Below are positions 22,366 through 31,860 of a stretch of 61,035 bases of DNA, piece after piece. Below the pieces are notes generated by a model. That model saw nothing but the letters and a program-made list of their open reading frames with translations, did no database searches and was not told the origin of the DNA. How positions within the stretch are numbered: position 1 is the first letter of the stretch; every line of letters begins with the position of its first letter. Made by a program: the position numbers and the translations under genes. Source of the DNA: Planctomycetota bacterium (GTDB lineage Bacteria > Planctomycetota > Planctomycetia > Pirellulales > Pirellulaceae); NCBI GenBank assembly GCA_016872725.1, contig VGZC01000036.1, forward strand, positions 1-61,035. Direction: 5' to 3'.

Positions 22366-25089
22366 TCAAGGAACCGCGTCGCGGACCGCCCCGATCGTCG
22401 CATCGATCGCGCGAATCAGTCGGCGATACGACCACACATCGTCGTCGTTCAGAACCCGGCCGCGCCGGTCCGCGAGCCACTTGCGGCAAACCTGGTGGGC
22501 GCCGACGCGATAGGACCAGGTCGCCGCGTCGACCGAACCGATCCAGGCCCCTCGGCTCATCCGGATCCGACCGTCGTCGAATCGAGGAAAGCCCGGTTCC
22601 ACGACGATGCGCGCTCGGTCCGCGTGCAGATCGGGAAGCGGACCCTCCGGATGCCTCGCGCCGATATGCCAGTCGAGCAGATCGCGTCCGGTTCGGATGC
22701 GGGCGGCAAGCGACTCGGCGTCGTCGGGAACCACGACCGGCGCGAAATCGCGGCACAGCGCATCGGCGAATCGGCCGCGATACGAGGGCGAGAAGAACAG
22801 CGCGTAGAGGTAGGCCAGCAGGTCGCGCGACGAAGGCGCGTCGATGCCCGGCGTCCCGCATCGGAGCGCCCGAGCGACATGGTCGCGAAAGCCGGGCGAA
22901 AAGTTCTCGCGGATCGCGCCGTCGTCGCGAACAAACAGGGGGAAGATCGATTCGCCGCCCCGGTTGTCGGAACGGATGACGCCGTCGAGCACGCGGCGAT
23001 CGGACGACCAAAAGAAGTTCGGTTCGCGATCCGGGAGCATCTGGCGGCGCGTGAGCAACGCGAGATTCCCCGGAATGTCCCACTGCGCGTCGAGGGCGGG
23101 CCTGGGCCAGTCGATCATCCAGTCCGCCCAGAAAACGCATCGCCGATCGAACGGCCGGTAGAGGCACGTTTGGATCCACTCGGCCCAATCCGAACACGCC
23201 GCGGCCCGAACGCGCGCGGCATCGAGTTTCCAACCGCGCGTATCACCGCGGCGATGGAGTCTCGAGCGCGTCCGATGGAAGAACGTCCGGCGAAGCCAGG
23301 CGTCGGACCGGTTCGGATCGCGCAGCGCGTCCATCCGCTCGCGCAGTTCCCCTTCCGTGAACGCGACGACGAAATGGTCGCGGGCCGTCACCGGCGCCGT
23401 GCCCGAGAAGGGCATGACTTCGGGCAACCGCCAGGAAGTTTCCGGCGGCGACGCGGGTATTTCGCTCGGAGGCGACAGCAGGAAATGCGGACCCGCGACC
23501 GCGCACCGTCGAAAGGCCGTATCGCGCGCGAGGCCGTCGAGCGTGACGCGGTCGAGCGATTCCAGCTTGTGCGCGCGCGAGCCTCTCAAGTCCCATCGTT
23601 CCATCCGGACGCCCGGCGTTTCGCCGCCACGGCGCAGGATGCAGATCGCCGTTCCCGATTCGATCCCGAAAACACTCGCGTCCGGATCGCCTTCCGCGGT
23701 TCGCTCCCGGCGTTTGGCATTCCCGTGCAGGTCGACGACGGAGGCGCGCGGAAACGCGGTGAACAGACTCGCCCGCATCGCGCGGAACGTCGCCCCATCG
23801 AGAAACCCGTGGTTCGTGACGTAACCGACGACGCCTCGTCCCACCATCCGCACAACCCACTGGGCGACACGAAGGAACTTGACGTAGTCGTCGTTCAGCC
23901 AGACCTTGCGTTCCCGGATTCGAACGCCATCGATGTGGAAGTAGCTGTCCCTCGCCGCATCGCACAGACCGTTCGACCCGCGCAGGAGCGAATCGATCCA
24001 CGATGAGCGATTCTCCGAAATGCCCGAGAAGGGCGGATTGCCGACCACGACGACGGTTGCGTCGGACATGGCTCCGCCCTGCTCGGAAAGGTAGTCCCAA
24101 TACGGCTCCGGACCGCGAAGCGCGTCCCGGCAACGAACGGTGAGCGGGAGTTGGGTTCGAAAATCGAAACCCGTCCCGCGCAGTACGGCGGCGATATGAA
24201 GCTGCGCGGCCGCGCACGCGGGCAACATCGGTTCGAACCCTCGGAGGCGCGCGGCGAGGTCAACGGCCATCGCATTCCACCGCGCACGCGCCGCGACCGC
24301 CGTGATCCGATCACGGGACGCATGCTCGGTCCAATCGCCGTGCGCCGCGCGGAGGACCTCGGCGAGAAACACGCCCGTTCCGGCCGCCGGATCGAGGATC
24401 GTCGGCGCGGGCGAACGCGCGTTCGGGATCGAGCTTGCGGAATCGGCCTGTTCGAGGCCCGCGCCGCTCGGCGGGTCGATCCATGCGAGCGGCCGGTCGA
24501 ATTCCCGGCGAAGCACGGCGCCCGTATTGCGCACGATCCACCGCACGAGCGGCGGCGGCGTATAGTAGACTCCCCGCCGTCGGCGTTCCACCCGATCGTA
24601 TTGGCTCACGAATGACTCGTACGTGTGCCCGAGACCGGATTCCGGTACCGCCACTTCCGCCTCCGAACCGCGGTGCTCGATGAACGCGCGGACCGCGTCC
24701 GCCGCGCGGCGCGACGGGCCAAGACGCCGATCGATGGCCGAACCGCCCGATTCGATCGCCTCGATCACGGCGGACAGCAGGTCCGCCCATAGCGGATCGG
24801 CCTGATCGACGAGCCAACCGGCGACGGGACGCGATCGCATCGCGGAGGGCAGTCGTAGCCACGTGTCGAGCAACAGAGTGAGGGTTTGCGCGCGGCAATC
24901 GATCCATTCCGCTGGCGCGACGCGCCGGCCGATTCGATCCGCAAAGACCCCGCGAAGGCCCGGCGCATGCCCGCGCGGCCCCTTCGATTCGGCACTCCAT
25001 GCGTCGCGCAGGACGCGGGTCAGCGCGACGAGCGGAGATTCGTTCGACCGAGTTCGCCGCCGTACAAAGGCCGTCGAGTCGTCTCGCAT
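22366..25089 (-). CDS. Type ISP-like N6-adenine DNA methyltransferase with target-recognition domain
   Basis: 907 residues from ATG 25089; a TTG at 25095 is less likely. An N-terminal helical region is followed by YESFVSQYDRVERRRRGVYY and YTPPPLVRWI, then the SAM-binding motif I DPAAGTGVFL (about residue 235) and the catalytic motif IV VVGNPPFSG (about residue 330). The C-terminal third has features of the type ISP specificity domain (YRPFDRRCVFWADW, IFPLFVRDD, LFFSPSYRGRFADAL, VGAHQVCRKWL). Complete type ISP enzymes also carry an N-terminal nuclease and helicase; neither is present here or next door. It could be an orphan epigenetic methyltransferase or part of a defence system whose partners lie elsewhere. 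Confidence 0.8.
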   Translation of the reverse strand: MRDDSTAFVRRRTRSNESPLVALTRVLRDAWSAESKGPRGHAPGLRGVFADRIGRRVAPAEWIDCRAQTLTLLLDTWLRLPSAMRSRPVAGWLVDQADPLWADLLSAVIEAIESGGSAIDRRLGPSRRAADAVRAFIEHRGSEAEVAVPESGLGHTYESFVSQYDRVERRRRGVYYTPPPLVRWIVRNTGAVLRREFDRPLAWIDPPSGAGLEQADSASSIPNARSPAPTILDPAAGTGVFLAEVLRAAHGDWTEHASRDRITAVAARARWNAMAVDLAARLRGFEPMLPACAAAQLHIAAVLRGTGFDFRTQLPLTVRCRDALRGPEPYWDYLSEQGGAMSDATVVVVGNPPFSGISENRSSWIDSLLRGSNGLCDAARDSYFHIDGVRIRERKVWLNDDYVKFLRVAQWVVRMVGRGVVGYVTNHGFLDGATFRAMRASLFTAFPRASVVDLHGNAKRRERTAEGDPDASVFGIESGTAICILRRGGETPGVRMERWDLRGSRAHKLESLDRVTLDGLARDTAFRRCAVAGPHFLLSPPSEIPASPPETSWRLPEVMPFSGTAPVTARDHFVVAFTEGELRERMDALRDPNRSDAWLRRTFFHRTRSRLHRRGDTRGWKLDAARVRAAACSDWAEWIQTCLYRPFDRRCVFWADWMIDWPRPALDAQWDIPGNLALLTRRQMLPDREPNFFWSSDRRVLDGVIRSDNRGGESIFPLFVRDDGAIRENFSPGFRDHVARALRCGTPGIDAPSSRDLLAYLYALFFSPSYRGRFADALCRDFAPVVVPDDAESLAARIRTGRDLLDWHIGARHPEGPLPDLHADRARIVVEPGFPRFDDGRIRMSRGAWIGSVDAATWSYRVGAHQVCRKWLADRRGRVLNDDDVWSYRRLIRAIDATIGAVRDAVP

Positions 25090-25104
25090 TCGCAATCGTT
25101 CCGA

Positions 25105-25389
25105 TTAGCCGCCGGCGATCGGAGGCATGAGGAGGACCGTATCCCCGTCGCGCAGGATGTCGTGATGGGCCGCGGCGAGCGGAGCCGCCGTTCCATTCAC
25201 GGCGATCAAGAGACTGGGGATCATGGATCCATCGGGCGAGAGCAGATGGCGGGCCGCATCCGCGCCGCCGCGCGCCGCGATCCGCGCCACAAGCTCGGCG
25301 ATCGAACTGCCGTCGTTGATTTCCATGAGTTCGCCGGAACAGTCCGCCGCGGTCCGCAACGGTCCCATGTACTCGACGCGGACCTTCAT
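25105..25389 (-). CDS. moaD: MoaD/ThiS-like sulfur carrier protein
   Basis: 94 residues. A small ubiquitin-fold protein beginning MKVRVEYMGPLRTAAD and ending in the Gly-Gly (PPIAGG) that is adenylated and thiocarboxylated. MoaD donates sulfur for molybdopterin synthase. Its start overlaps the stop of the upstream ATPase gene (TGATG) and is preceded by AAGGAG. Its place at the end of a molybdate/tungstate uptake operon supports MoaD rather than ThiS or another carrier. No moaE is visible in the window. Confidence 0.82.
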   Translation of the reverse strand: MKVRVEYMGPLRTAADCSGELMEINDGSSIAELVARIAARGGADAARHLLSPDGSMIPSLLIAVNGTAAPLAAAHHDILRDGDTVLLMPPIAGG

Positions 25390-26081
25390 CACGCACGCTC
25401 CTTCGCCGATTGCCGATCGGTCGATTCGCCGAGGCTCGCGATCGGTCGTTCCCGCACCTGATGCCCTTCGATGACCAGCAGCCGGCCGGCGAGCCGCCTC
25501 GCCTCGTCCCGGCTGTGCGTGACGTGAAGGACCGTCAGTTCCTCCGACCGCTGGATCCGTTCGAGCAAATCGCACAGGCGGTCACGGGTCGATTCATCCA
25601 GCGCGTTGAGCGGTTCATCGAGGAGGAGCACGCGCGGCGAAAAAGAAAGGGCTCGACCGAGCGCGACGCGTTGCGATTCGCCTCCGCTCAGTCCGCGGAT
25701 GGACCGTTCGAGGAGCCGTTCGACGCCGAGCACGTCGGCGAGCTCGGCGACCCGCCGTGCTCGCTCGACACGCGATACGCGGCGCAGCCGCAACGCGAAC
25801 TCGAAATGCTCGCGAACGGTCATCGAGGGAAACAAGGCGAGATCCTGGGGCACATATCCGACGCCGCGCCGCGCCGGTTTCCATCGCGTCACATCGGCGC
25901 CTTGGAGGAACACTTCGCCCTTCGCGACCTTCCGAAGACCGCAGATCGCTTCGAGGATCGTGGTCTTGCCCTGGCCCGTGCCTCCCATCAGAACGGAATA
26001 GGTTCCCGTCGGGATGACGACATGCACGTCGCGCAGGCGAAATCCGCCCGATTGGATCGTTACGTTGCGCAACTCGATCAT
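25389..26081 (-). CDS. modC: Molybdate/tungstate ABC transporter ATPase
   Basis: 230 residues. Nucleotide-binding subunit that powers the adjoining permease. Walker A is GGTGQGKTT (about 33-41), the Q-loop is VGYVPQDLALFP, the ABC signature is LSGGESQRVALGRAL (about 130), Walker B is VLLLDEPLNALD, and the H-loop His is in HVTHSRDEA. It lacks the C-terminal Mop/TOBE regulatory domain found in longer ModC proteins. Start ATG 26081 overlaps the permease stop (ATGA), so translation is probably coupled. Confidence 0.85.
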   Translation of the reverse strand: MIELRNVTIQSGGFRLRDVHVVIPTGTYSVLMGGTGQGKTTILEAICGLRKVAKGEVFLQGADVTRWKPARRGVGYVPQDLALFPSMTVREHFEFALRLRRVSRVERARRVAELADVLGVERLLERSIRGLSGGESQRVALGRALSFSPRVLLLDEPLNALDESTRDRLCDLLERIQRSEELTVLHVTHSRDEARRLAGRLLVIEGHQVRERPIASLGESTDRQSAKERA

Positions 26082-26953
26082 CGAGTCACCTTGAATCCGA
26101 CGAGTCGTACGACGCCGAGCACGCCGATCGCGGCGATCACCATGAGCAGGGATACGGCGACGGCCGATTCGAGTTGCCCGACGCTCAGTTCGAGGAACAC
26201 GGTTGTCGAAAGCACCTCGGTCCGCATCCGCGTCGCGCCGGCGAAGACGAGTATCGGGCCGAACTCGCCGAGCGATCGGGCCCAGGCGATGGTCGTCGCG
26301 ACGATGATCCCCCGCCAGGCCTGCGGCAGCGTGACGCGGAGAAACGCCTGGCCGCGGGGACATCCCAATGTGAGGGCCACCTGTTCCGCGCGCGCGTCGA
26401 TCTGGTCGAACGTCACCCGCATCGTTTGAACCGAAAACGCGCATGCCACCGCGAACTGCGCCAGCACGACGGCGGGCTCGGCGTACGTCACGCGAAGCCC
26501 CAACCACGTCTGCAGCGATTCCTCGAGGTTGCTTCCGCCGATCGGAAGATGGAAGAGAATGAGCAAGCTCAAACCGATCACGAGCGGCGGCAGGACGATC
26601 GGGATATCAATGATCGTGTCGACAAGCCACCGGCCGCGGAACCGAAACCGCGAAAGCAAATAGCCCAGGGGCGTCGCGACCCAGATCGAGAGAATCGCGG
26701 AAATGGAGCAGGATATGAGGGTGAGGCGCACGGCGTAGCGGATTTCCGGCTTTCGAAGCGCGTCCGCGAAATGGCCCGGTGAGGTGAAACAGAGATCGGC
26801 CGCGATCAGCGCCAGGATAAAGAGCACATACGAACCGCCGATCCCCGCCGTCGCGGCGAAGAACGGAAGATCCGATCCCGAGGGCTCGCGGCGCCCCGGC
26901 TCTCCCTGGGACGCGGACCGCGCGTCGCGGGACGCCATCGGCGACACGCTCAT
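26078..26953 (-). CDS. modB: Molybdate/tungstate ABC transporter permease
   Basis: 291 residues. About six transmembrane helices in the binding-protein-dependent permease fold, with the EAA-type coupling motif near the C-terminal third (QVALTLGCPRGQAFLRVTLP). The segments IDIPIVLPPLVIGLSLLILF and IAWARSLGEFGPILVFAG are typical of ModB/WtpB/TupB permeases. The hydrophilic 30-residue N terminus is longer than usual. Start ATG 26953 overlaps the stop of the binding-protein gene by 4 bases, and its own stop overlaps the ATPase start, giving a tightly coupled operon. Confidence 0.85.
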   Translation of the reverse strand: MSVSPMASRDARSASQGEPGRREPSGSDLPFFAATAGIGGSYVLFILALIAADLCFTSPGHFADALRKPEIRYAVRLTLISCSISAILSIWVATPLGYLLSRFRFRGRWLVDTIIDIPIVLPPLVIGLSLLILFHLPIGGSNLEESLQTWLGLRVTYAEPAVVLAQFAVACAFSVQTMRVTFDQIDARAEQVALTLGCPRGQAFLRVTLPQAWRGIIVATTIAWARSLGEFGPILVFAGATRMRTEVLSTTVFLELSVGQLESAVAVSLLMVIAAIGVLGVVRLVGFKVTR

Positions 26954-28650
26954 GGCCTCACCCACTGAAACCCCTCGCTCGCGAATCGCTCCCGCGATTC
27001 CCGCTCGCGAATGGCATCGAGCAGCCGGCCGGCGAGCCGCGTGTGATCGGAGCCCGACGCGATTCCGAACGGTTGCGTCGCGATCGAACAGGGAATGCCC
27101 TGAATGCGGATCGCATCGAGCGCATCGGCCGCGCCCGCCGCGTTGCTCAAATAGGCGACGGCGGCGTCGAGCGACCCGGATCGCATCTGATTCACAAGCA
27201 TGTCCCCGGTCGGAGTCTGGACGACGACGTTGGCCATGAGCTCGGTCTGAAGTCCGCTCTCGGTAAACGTTCGCTGCGTGAGCCATCCCATGGCGCATTG
27301 CTTCTCATGCCCGATACCGACCCTCAGCCCCGGCCGCGTGAGATCGCGGAGCGACCGGATGTCGAACGGATTGCCCTTCTTCACAAGAATGACGAGCTCG
27401 TTGCGCGATACGTCGCTCGATTCGGGAAACAGATCGCTCACCTGGTCCATGAACTCCGAATCACAGGCGAAGTACGCGTCGGGAACGTTGCCCGCCTTCA
27501 TCTGAGCCACGAGAATCCCGCAGCCGTTGTAGACGCGCGTCACCCGGCAACCTTCCCGTTCCTCGAAGGCCGTAATGGTCTTTTCGATCGCGGGCCGCAA
27601 CATCGATCCGGCGTACAGGATCAACTCGGGAGCATCGCTCCAGGTATCCCCTTCTTCCGCTTGAAACCCGTGTGCGCGGTAATGAGCCAGTCCTTTGTCC
27701 CGGGCCGACGCGAATCGCGCGAAATGCGACGCGGCCCGGACCTTCGGACTCGATGCGATCAAGCCGATCGATACGTGGGCTTGTATCGATTCCAACTCGG
27801 GGATGGCAACACGCTCGAGCGTTTCGTAATCGTGCAAGACGGCGTCAAACACGATTCCGGCATCGACCGATCCCAATTTCACATCGTTCGCGACGTCGTT
27901 GACCGTGGTCTTGAAGACCACCGTATTCGCCGCCAACCGGTCCCAATTCCCGGAATGGGAAAGCGTCTCGCGGGTCAGTTTGCCGATGGCCGCCGACTCG
28001 GCGCTGGCCTGGGCGACACGCACGCCGGGCCGCAGCAGGTCGGAGAAAGTCCGGATCGCCTTGGGATTGCCGAGGGGAACGGCGAGGACGGCGTTCATGC
28101 GGGCGAGCGGGTACTCAACGAGCCCGAACCCGATCCGCCGGGCCATATCGAGGTAGCTTGTGTCGGCGGGAAGGAACAGATCGGCCGATCGGGACACCTG
28201 CATCGACGCGAGCAGCGTCTGCGACGAGCCGTATTGGATGGTCACCGCGCGGCCGAACGCCGCCTCGTAGTCGCGGCGAATCGCCTCGATCACCGACTTG
28301 TTGCTCGCCGCGCAGTACACGACGAGCGACTCCCCGGCGCCCTCCGCGTTCGCAACCTCCCCGTTCGATGCGCCGGGAAAGCCGGTCTCGCCGCGCATCA
28401 AGGCGACCGCCAATAAGACGAGCACGAGCAATGACGCGAGCATGACCAGGACGAGCGTAGCGGCGGCGCCCGCGCGGGGATAGGCCGGTCGGCGGATCGG
28501 AGGAACGGGAATACGCGGGAACCGGGACGGCGTTCGAGGCCGCCATCGCATCGCTGAACCGTCGATCGTTCGCATCGGCTCGAACTCCGGGAATCGATCG
28601 CCTCGCGCGTTCCGGCGCGCGGCGCGGGATTCGTCCATACCAACGCGCAT
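26950..28650 (-). CDS. modA: Tandem two-domain molybdate/tungstate-binding protein (ModA-ModA)
   Basis: About 566 residues from ATG 28650; starts at 28638, 28575 or 28551 are also possible. A basic, proline-rich N terminus leads to one membrane anchor helix (LVLVMLASLLVLVLLAVAL), then two complete periplasmic binding domains of the ModA/WtpA type. Domain 1 begins LVVYCAASNKSVIEAI with SSQTLLASMQVSRSADLFLP; domain 2 begins LILYAGSMLRPAIEKTI with NGCGILVAQMKAGNVPDAYF. Usual ModA proteins have one domain of about 230-250 residues, so this is a fusion of two. Oxyanion specificity (molybdate, tungstate or one each) cannot be read from the sequence. First gene of the uptake operon. Confidence 0.8.
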   Translation of the reverse strand: MRVGMDESRAARRNARGDRFPEFEPMRTIDGSAMRWRPRTPSRFPRIPVPPIRRPAYPRAGAAATLVLVMLASLLVLVLLAVALMRGETGFPGASNGEVANAEGAGESLVVYCAASNKSVIEAIRRDYEAAFGRAVTIQYGSSQTLLASMQVSRSADLFLPADTSYLDMARRIGFGLVEYPLARMNAVLAVPLGNPKAIRTFSDLLRPGVRVAQASAESAAIGKLTRETLSHSGNWDRLAANTVVFKTTVNDVANDVKLGSVDAGIVFDAVLHDYETLERVAIPELESIQAHVSIGLIASSPKVRAASHFARFASARDKGLAHYRAHGFQAEEGDTWSDAPELILYAGSMLRPAIEKTITAFEEREGCRVTRVYNGCGILVAQMKAGNVPDAYFACDSEFMDQVSDLFPESSDVSRNELVILVKKGNPFDIRSLRDLTRPGLRVGIGHEKQCAMGWLTQRTFTESGLQTELMANVVVQTPTGDMLVNQMRSGSLDAAVAYLSNAAGAADALDAIRIQGIPCSIATQPFGIASGSDHTRLAGRLLDAIRERESRERFASEGFQWVRP

Positions 28651-28845
28651 CGTAAATCGCGTCCGGTCCCCGTGCAACCTTGGGACGGGCGACGCGGGAC
28701 CCGCTCCCGTTGAATCGCGCCGTCGGATGCGCCACAATACCAACCGATATCAACCGGTCCGTCGCTTTGGTCCGTTATCCGCAACCAAGGCCTGGCTCGA
28801 TCGCCGAACCGATCGAACAAGGCCTGTGCAGGAAAGGCTTGGAAC

Positions 28846-31845
28846 ATGGCGCGAACGAGCCTGCCGATCGTGTGGGGAATGATGCTGGCCTTGATCGCGA
28901 GGCCGAGCACGGCGGCCGAACGAATCGCCGAACGCGCGCGTGCGTTGGGCATCGAACGGGGGATCATCGCGTGCTGCGGCCTTCCCGACGGCGGAGCCGG
29001 CGAAGTCGTCGAGCTCGCCCGCGCGGGATTGACCGTCTACTTCCAATCCCCGTCGGCCGCCGACGTCGCCGCCGTGCGATCGGCGGCGGAAAAAGACGGA
29101 ACGCTTGGATCGCGCATCTTCGCCGATCAGGGACCAATCGCCACCATCCGCCTCGCCGATCAGGTCGCCGACGGACTGTTTGTGTCGCAATCCGCCTCGG
29201 AGGGCGCGGCCGACGCCGAACTGCTCCGCGTGGTGCGCCCGCGGGCGACCGTGCGCGTCGGCGACCGAGAACGCGTCAAGCCCGTCCCGGCGGGTATTGA
29301 TGAATGGACGCATCCGTTCCATGGAGCGGACAACAATCCCCAATCGCGCGATCAACTCGTGAAGGGCGACTTCCGCACGCAATTCATCGCCGAACCCAAA
29401 TTCAGTCCGATGCCCGAGCAAACGGTCGTCGCGGGGGGCCGTATGTACAAGGCGATGGGACACATCGCGCACAAGGCCAACCAGAACGCGATGCTCAACA
29501 CGCTCCTCTGTGTCAACGCCTACAACGGTACGATCCTGTGGAAACGGTCGCTTCCCGAGAGCTTCATGCTGCATCGCAATACGATGGTGGCCACCGAGGA
29601 CGCGCTCTATATGGGCGACCATCAGTCGTGCAAGATCATCGACGGGAAGACCGGCGAGGTTCGCGACGAACTGACGGTCGGCAAGGACATCAGTGATGGC
29701 CCGGTCTGGAAGTGGATGTCGATCCAGGACGGGATCCTCTACGCGATGGTCGGAAACCCCGAGATCCAGATCAGCACGGTGCGTTCGAACGTCCCGGGAC
29801 TCGGCCATTGGCCATGGGGCATGTGGGAGGGGCACGATTACGAGAACCCGGAACGGTCCTTTGGGTTCGGGCGGACGCTGGTCGCGATCGACCTTCGCGC
29901 CAAGGAACGTCTGTGGCACTATCGGGACGAGACGTTCCTTGATACCCGCGCCGTGTGCATGAAAGGAAATCGCATCTATGCGTATTGCCCGGAGAAATTC
30001 GTCGCGTGCATCGATGCGTCCGACGGGCGCCTGCTTTGGAAGAACGCCGACAAGGACCTGCTCGAAGCGATCGGTCCCAACCAGCGAGCCCAGCATTACC
30101 TGACGGGTTACGCGACGGCGAGCTACATGAAGTGCGACGACCGGTATCTCCTTTTCGCCGGGCCGCAGCGCGAACGCATGGTCGTCGCGTCGGCCGTCGA
30201 CGGCAAGCTGCTTTGGACCTATCCCGCGGGCAACCTGCAACTCGTGTTGCGCGACGACGCGATCTACGGCGCGGGCCAACAAGGGACGACGGGCGTTCGG
30301 CTCGACTACGCCACGGGGAACGAGCTCGCCAAGTTCCCGGCTCGCCGCGCCTGCACGCGGGCGACGGGCTGTTTGGACAGTATCTTCTTCCGCGCCACGG
30401 GAGGAACGGTGCGCGTGTTGACGGAATCCAACACGGCCCACCACATCGCGCCCATGCGTCCGCCGTGCCAGGACGGGGTCGTGATTTCGAACGGACATCT
30501 CTATTGGGGCCCGTGGATGTGCGGCTGTGAACTGTCGCTCTATGGGAACATCGGCCTCGCGCCCGTTTCCGCCGATCAGCCGAGCTCGCATGCCGAGGAA
30601 TCGGCGCTCCGCGTCGCCGACGGCCACCTCGATCCCGTTCGGCCGCTCGGCGCGCGCGACGGCGATTGGCTCGCCTATCGAGGCGGATCGCGGCGGGACG
30701 ACTTGGCTCGAGTCGCGCCTCCCCCCCGCCTCAAACTCGCCTGGACGGCCGATATTTCCGGAAGCGAACTTCCGGCCGCGCCCGTCGCGGCGGGAAATCT
30801 CGTCTTCGTCGCCGATCGACGCGGTATCGTGCGGGCCCTCGACGTGGACGGGCATGAAGTGTGGAAGGCCTATACGGCCGGGCCGATCTATTATCCGCCC
30901 GCCATCGAATCGGATCGCCTGTTCGTCGGCTCGGCGGACGGCCGCGTCTACGCGATGGAAGCCGCGACCGGCAGGCTCTTGTGGACCCACCGAGTCGGAC
31001 CGCCCGCCAAGCGGATCCCCGTCTTCGGAAAACTGATCTCGTCATTCCCGATCGCCGGAGGCGTTGTGGCCGAACAGGGAACGGTCTACGCCGCGGCCGG
31101 CATTACGCATTACGACGGCACGCACGTCGTCGCGCTCGACGCGATCACCGGCGCGGTCCGCGCGGAGAACCGGTCGACCGGCCGACTCGCTCCCGAAGTC
31201 GACGGCGGAATCAGCATGCAGGGCGAACTCGCTCTGATCGATGGCGAACTGCGGTTTCTCGGCGGCGGCGTCTACGAGGTCGCTCGTTTCGACGCCACGA
31301 CGTTGCAGTGCCTGAACGCGCCCAAGATCCAGGTCCATTCGCAGTTCCGAACGGCGTTTTATCCCTACTATCCCGAATACGGCAAATTCGTTTCGCTCGA
31401 AACCCGATTGACCGACGGCAACCTGTTGACGCATGACGCGAGTTATGAGGGAAGCGTGTTCGGCAACCTGGCGCTGACTCCGAAGGCTCCGGCCGATGCG
31501 CCGATGCCGGTCAAGGACGAAGCACGCGATTTCCTCCGCCGACGCGGCCAGAACCAACCGGCTCCCAAGCCGATCTGGACCGATACCCGGAATCGGCGCT
31601 TCACCAGTTTCATTGTGGCGGGCGATCGGTTGCTGGCCACCGGCCACACCGAGCAAGCGCCCGATCAGCCGTTCCTGGTCGCCATGCGGGTCCAAGACGG
31701 CGTCGATCTTTGGTCGCATCCCCTCCCGGCCGACGCGGTCAAGGGCGGCACGGCGATCGATGCCGATGGTCGGCTCTTCGTCGCGCTTGAAAACGGCCGA
31801 TTGGCCTGCTTCGCACCCGATGGCGCGAACACGAAAGCCCCTTAG
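28846..31845 (+). CDS. Large secreted PQQ-like beta-propeller protein with N-terminal Rossmann-like domain
   Basis: 999 residues. A signal peptide (about residues 1-23, ending STAA) precedes a domain of about 120 residues (IIACCGLPDGGAGEVVELAR... LTVYFQSPSAADVAAVR) that looks like the SAM-methyltransferase-type Rossmann domain often fused to such proteins in planctomycetes. The rest is WD-like PQQ repeats, seen as recurrent blade motifs such as CVNAYNGTILWKRSL, CIDASDGRLLWKN, ASAVDGKLLWTYPA and AMEAATGRLLWTH. Cysteine motifs CTRATGC and MCGCEL are present. The function, whether scaffold or dehydrogenase, is unknown. It is followed after 15 bases by a second PQQ-like protein, so the two likely form one operon. 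Confidence 0.8.
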   Translation: MARTSLPIVWGMMLALIARPSTAAERIAERARALGIERGIIACCGLPDGGAGEVVELARAGLTVYFQSPSAADVAAVRSAAEKDGTLGSRIFADQGPIATIRLADQVADGLFVSQSASEGAADAELLRVVRPRATVRVGDRERVKPVPAGIDEWTHPFHGADNNPQSRDQLVKGDFRTQFIAEPKFSPMPEQTVVAGGRMYKAMGHIAHKANQNAMLNTLLCVNAYNGTILWKRSLPESFMLHRNTMVATEDALYMGDHQSCKIIDGKTGEVRDELTVGKDISDGPVWKWMSIQDGILYAMVGNPEIQISTVRSNVPGLGHWPWGMWEGHDYENPERSFGFGRTLVAIDLRAKERLWHYRDETFLDTRAVCMKGNRIYAYCPEKFVACIDASDGRLLWKNADKDLLEAIGPNQRAQHYLTGYATASYMKCDDRYLLFAGPQRERMVVASAVDGKLLWTYPAGNLQLVLRDDAIYGAGQQGTTGVRLDYATGNELAKFPARRACTRATGCLDSIFFRATGGTVRVLTESNTAHHIAPMRPPCQDGVVISNGHLYWGPWMCGCELSLYGNIGLAPVSADQPSSHAEESALRVADGHLDPVRPLGARDGDWLAYRGGSRRDDLARVAPPPRLKLAWTADISGSELPAAPVAAGNLVFVADRRGIVRALDVDGHEVWKAYTAGPIYYPPAIESDRLFVGSADGRVYAMEAATGRLLWTHRVGPPAKRIPVFGKLISSFPIAGGVVAEQGTVYAAAGITHYDGTHVVALDAITGAVRAENRSTGRLAPEVDGGISMQGELALIDGELRFLGGGVYEVARFDATTLQCLNAPKIQVHSQFRTAFYPYYPEYGKFVSLETRLTDGNLLTHDASYEGSVFGNLALTPKAPADAPMPVKDEARDFLRRRGQNQPAPKPIWTDTRNRRFTSFIVAGDRLLATGHTEQAPDQPFLVAMRVQDGVDLWSHPLPADAVKGGTAIDADGRLFVALENGRLACFAPDGANTKAP

Positions 31846-31860
31846 CACGAAGTTGGCCCC

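Noticed and set aside
20342-23233. 963-codon minus-strand frame across the hexomutase end, the cyclase and the methyltransferase 3' end
   Set aside because: Crosses two well-supported genes in opposite directions and has no domain.
22207-24006. 599-codon + strand frame over the methyltransferase
   Set aside because: Antisense to motif-bearing methyltransferase sequence; no family features.
24220-24240. GGTTCGAACCC, a tRNA T-loop-like string
   Set aside because: It lies inside the methyltransferase coding sequence and no cloverleaf surrounds it.
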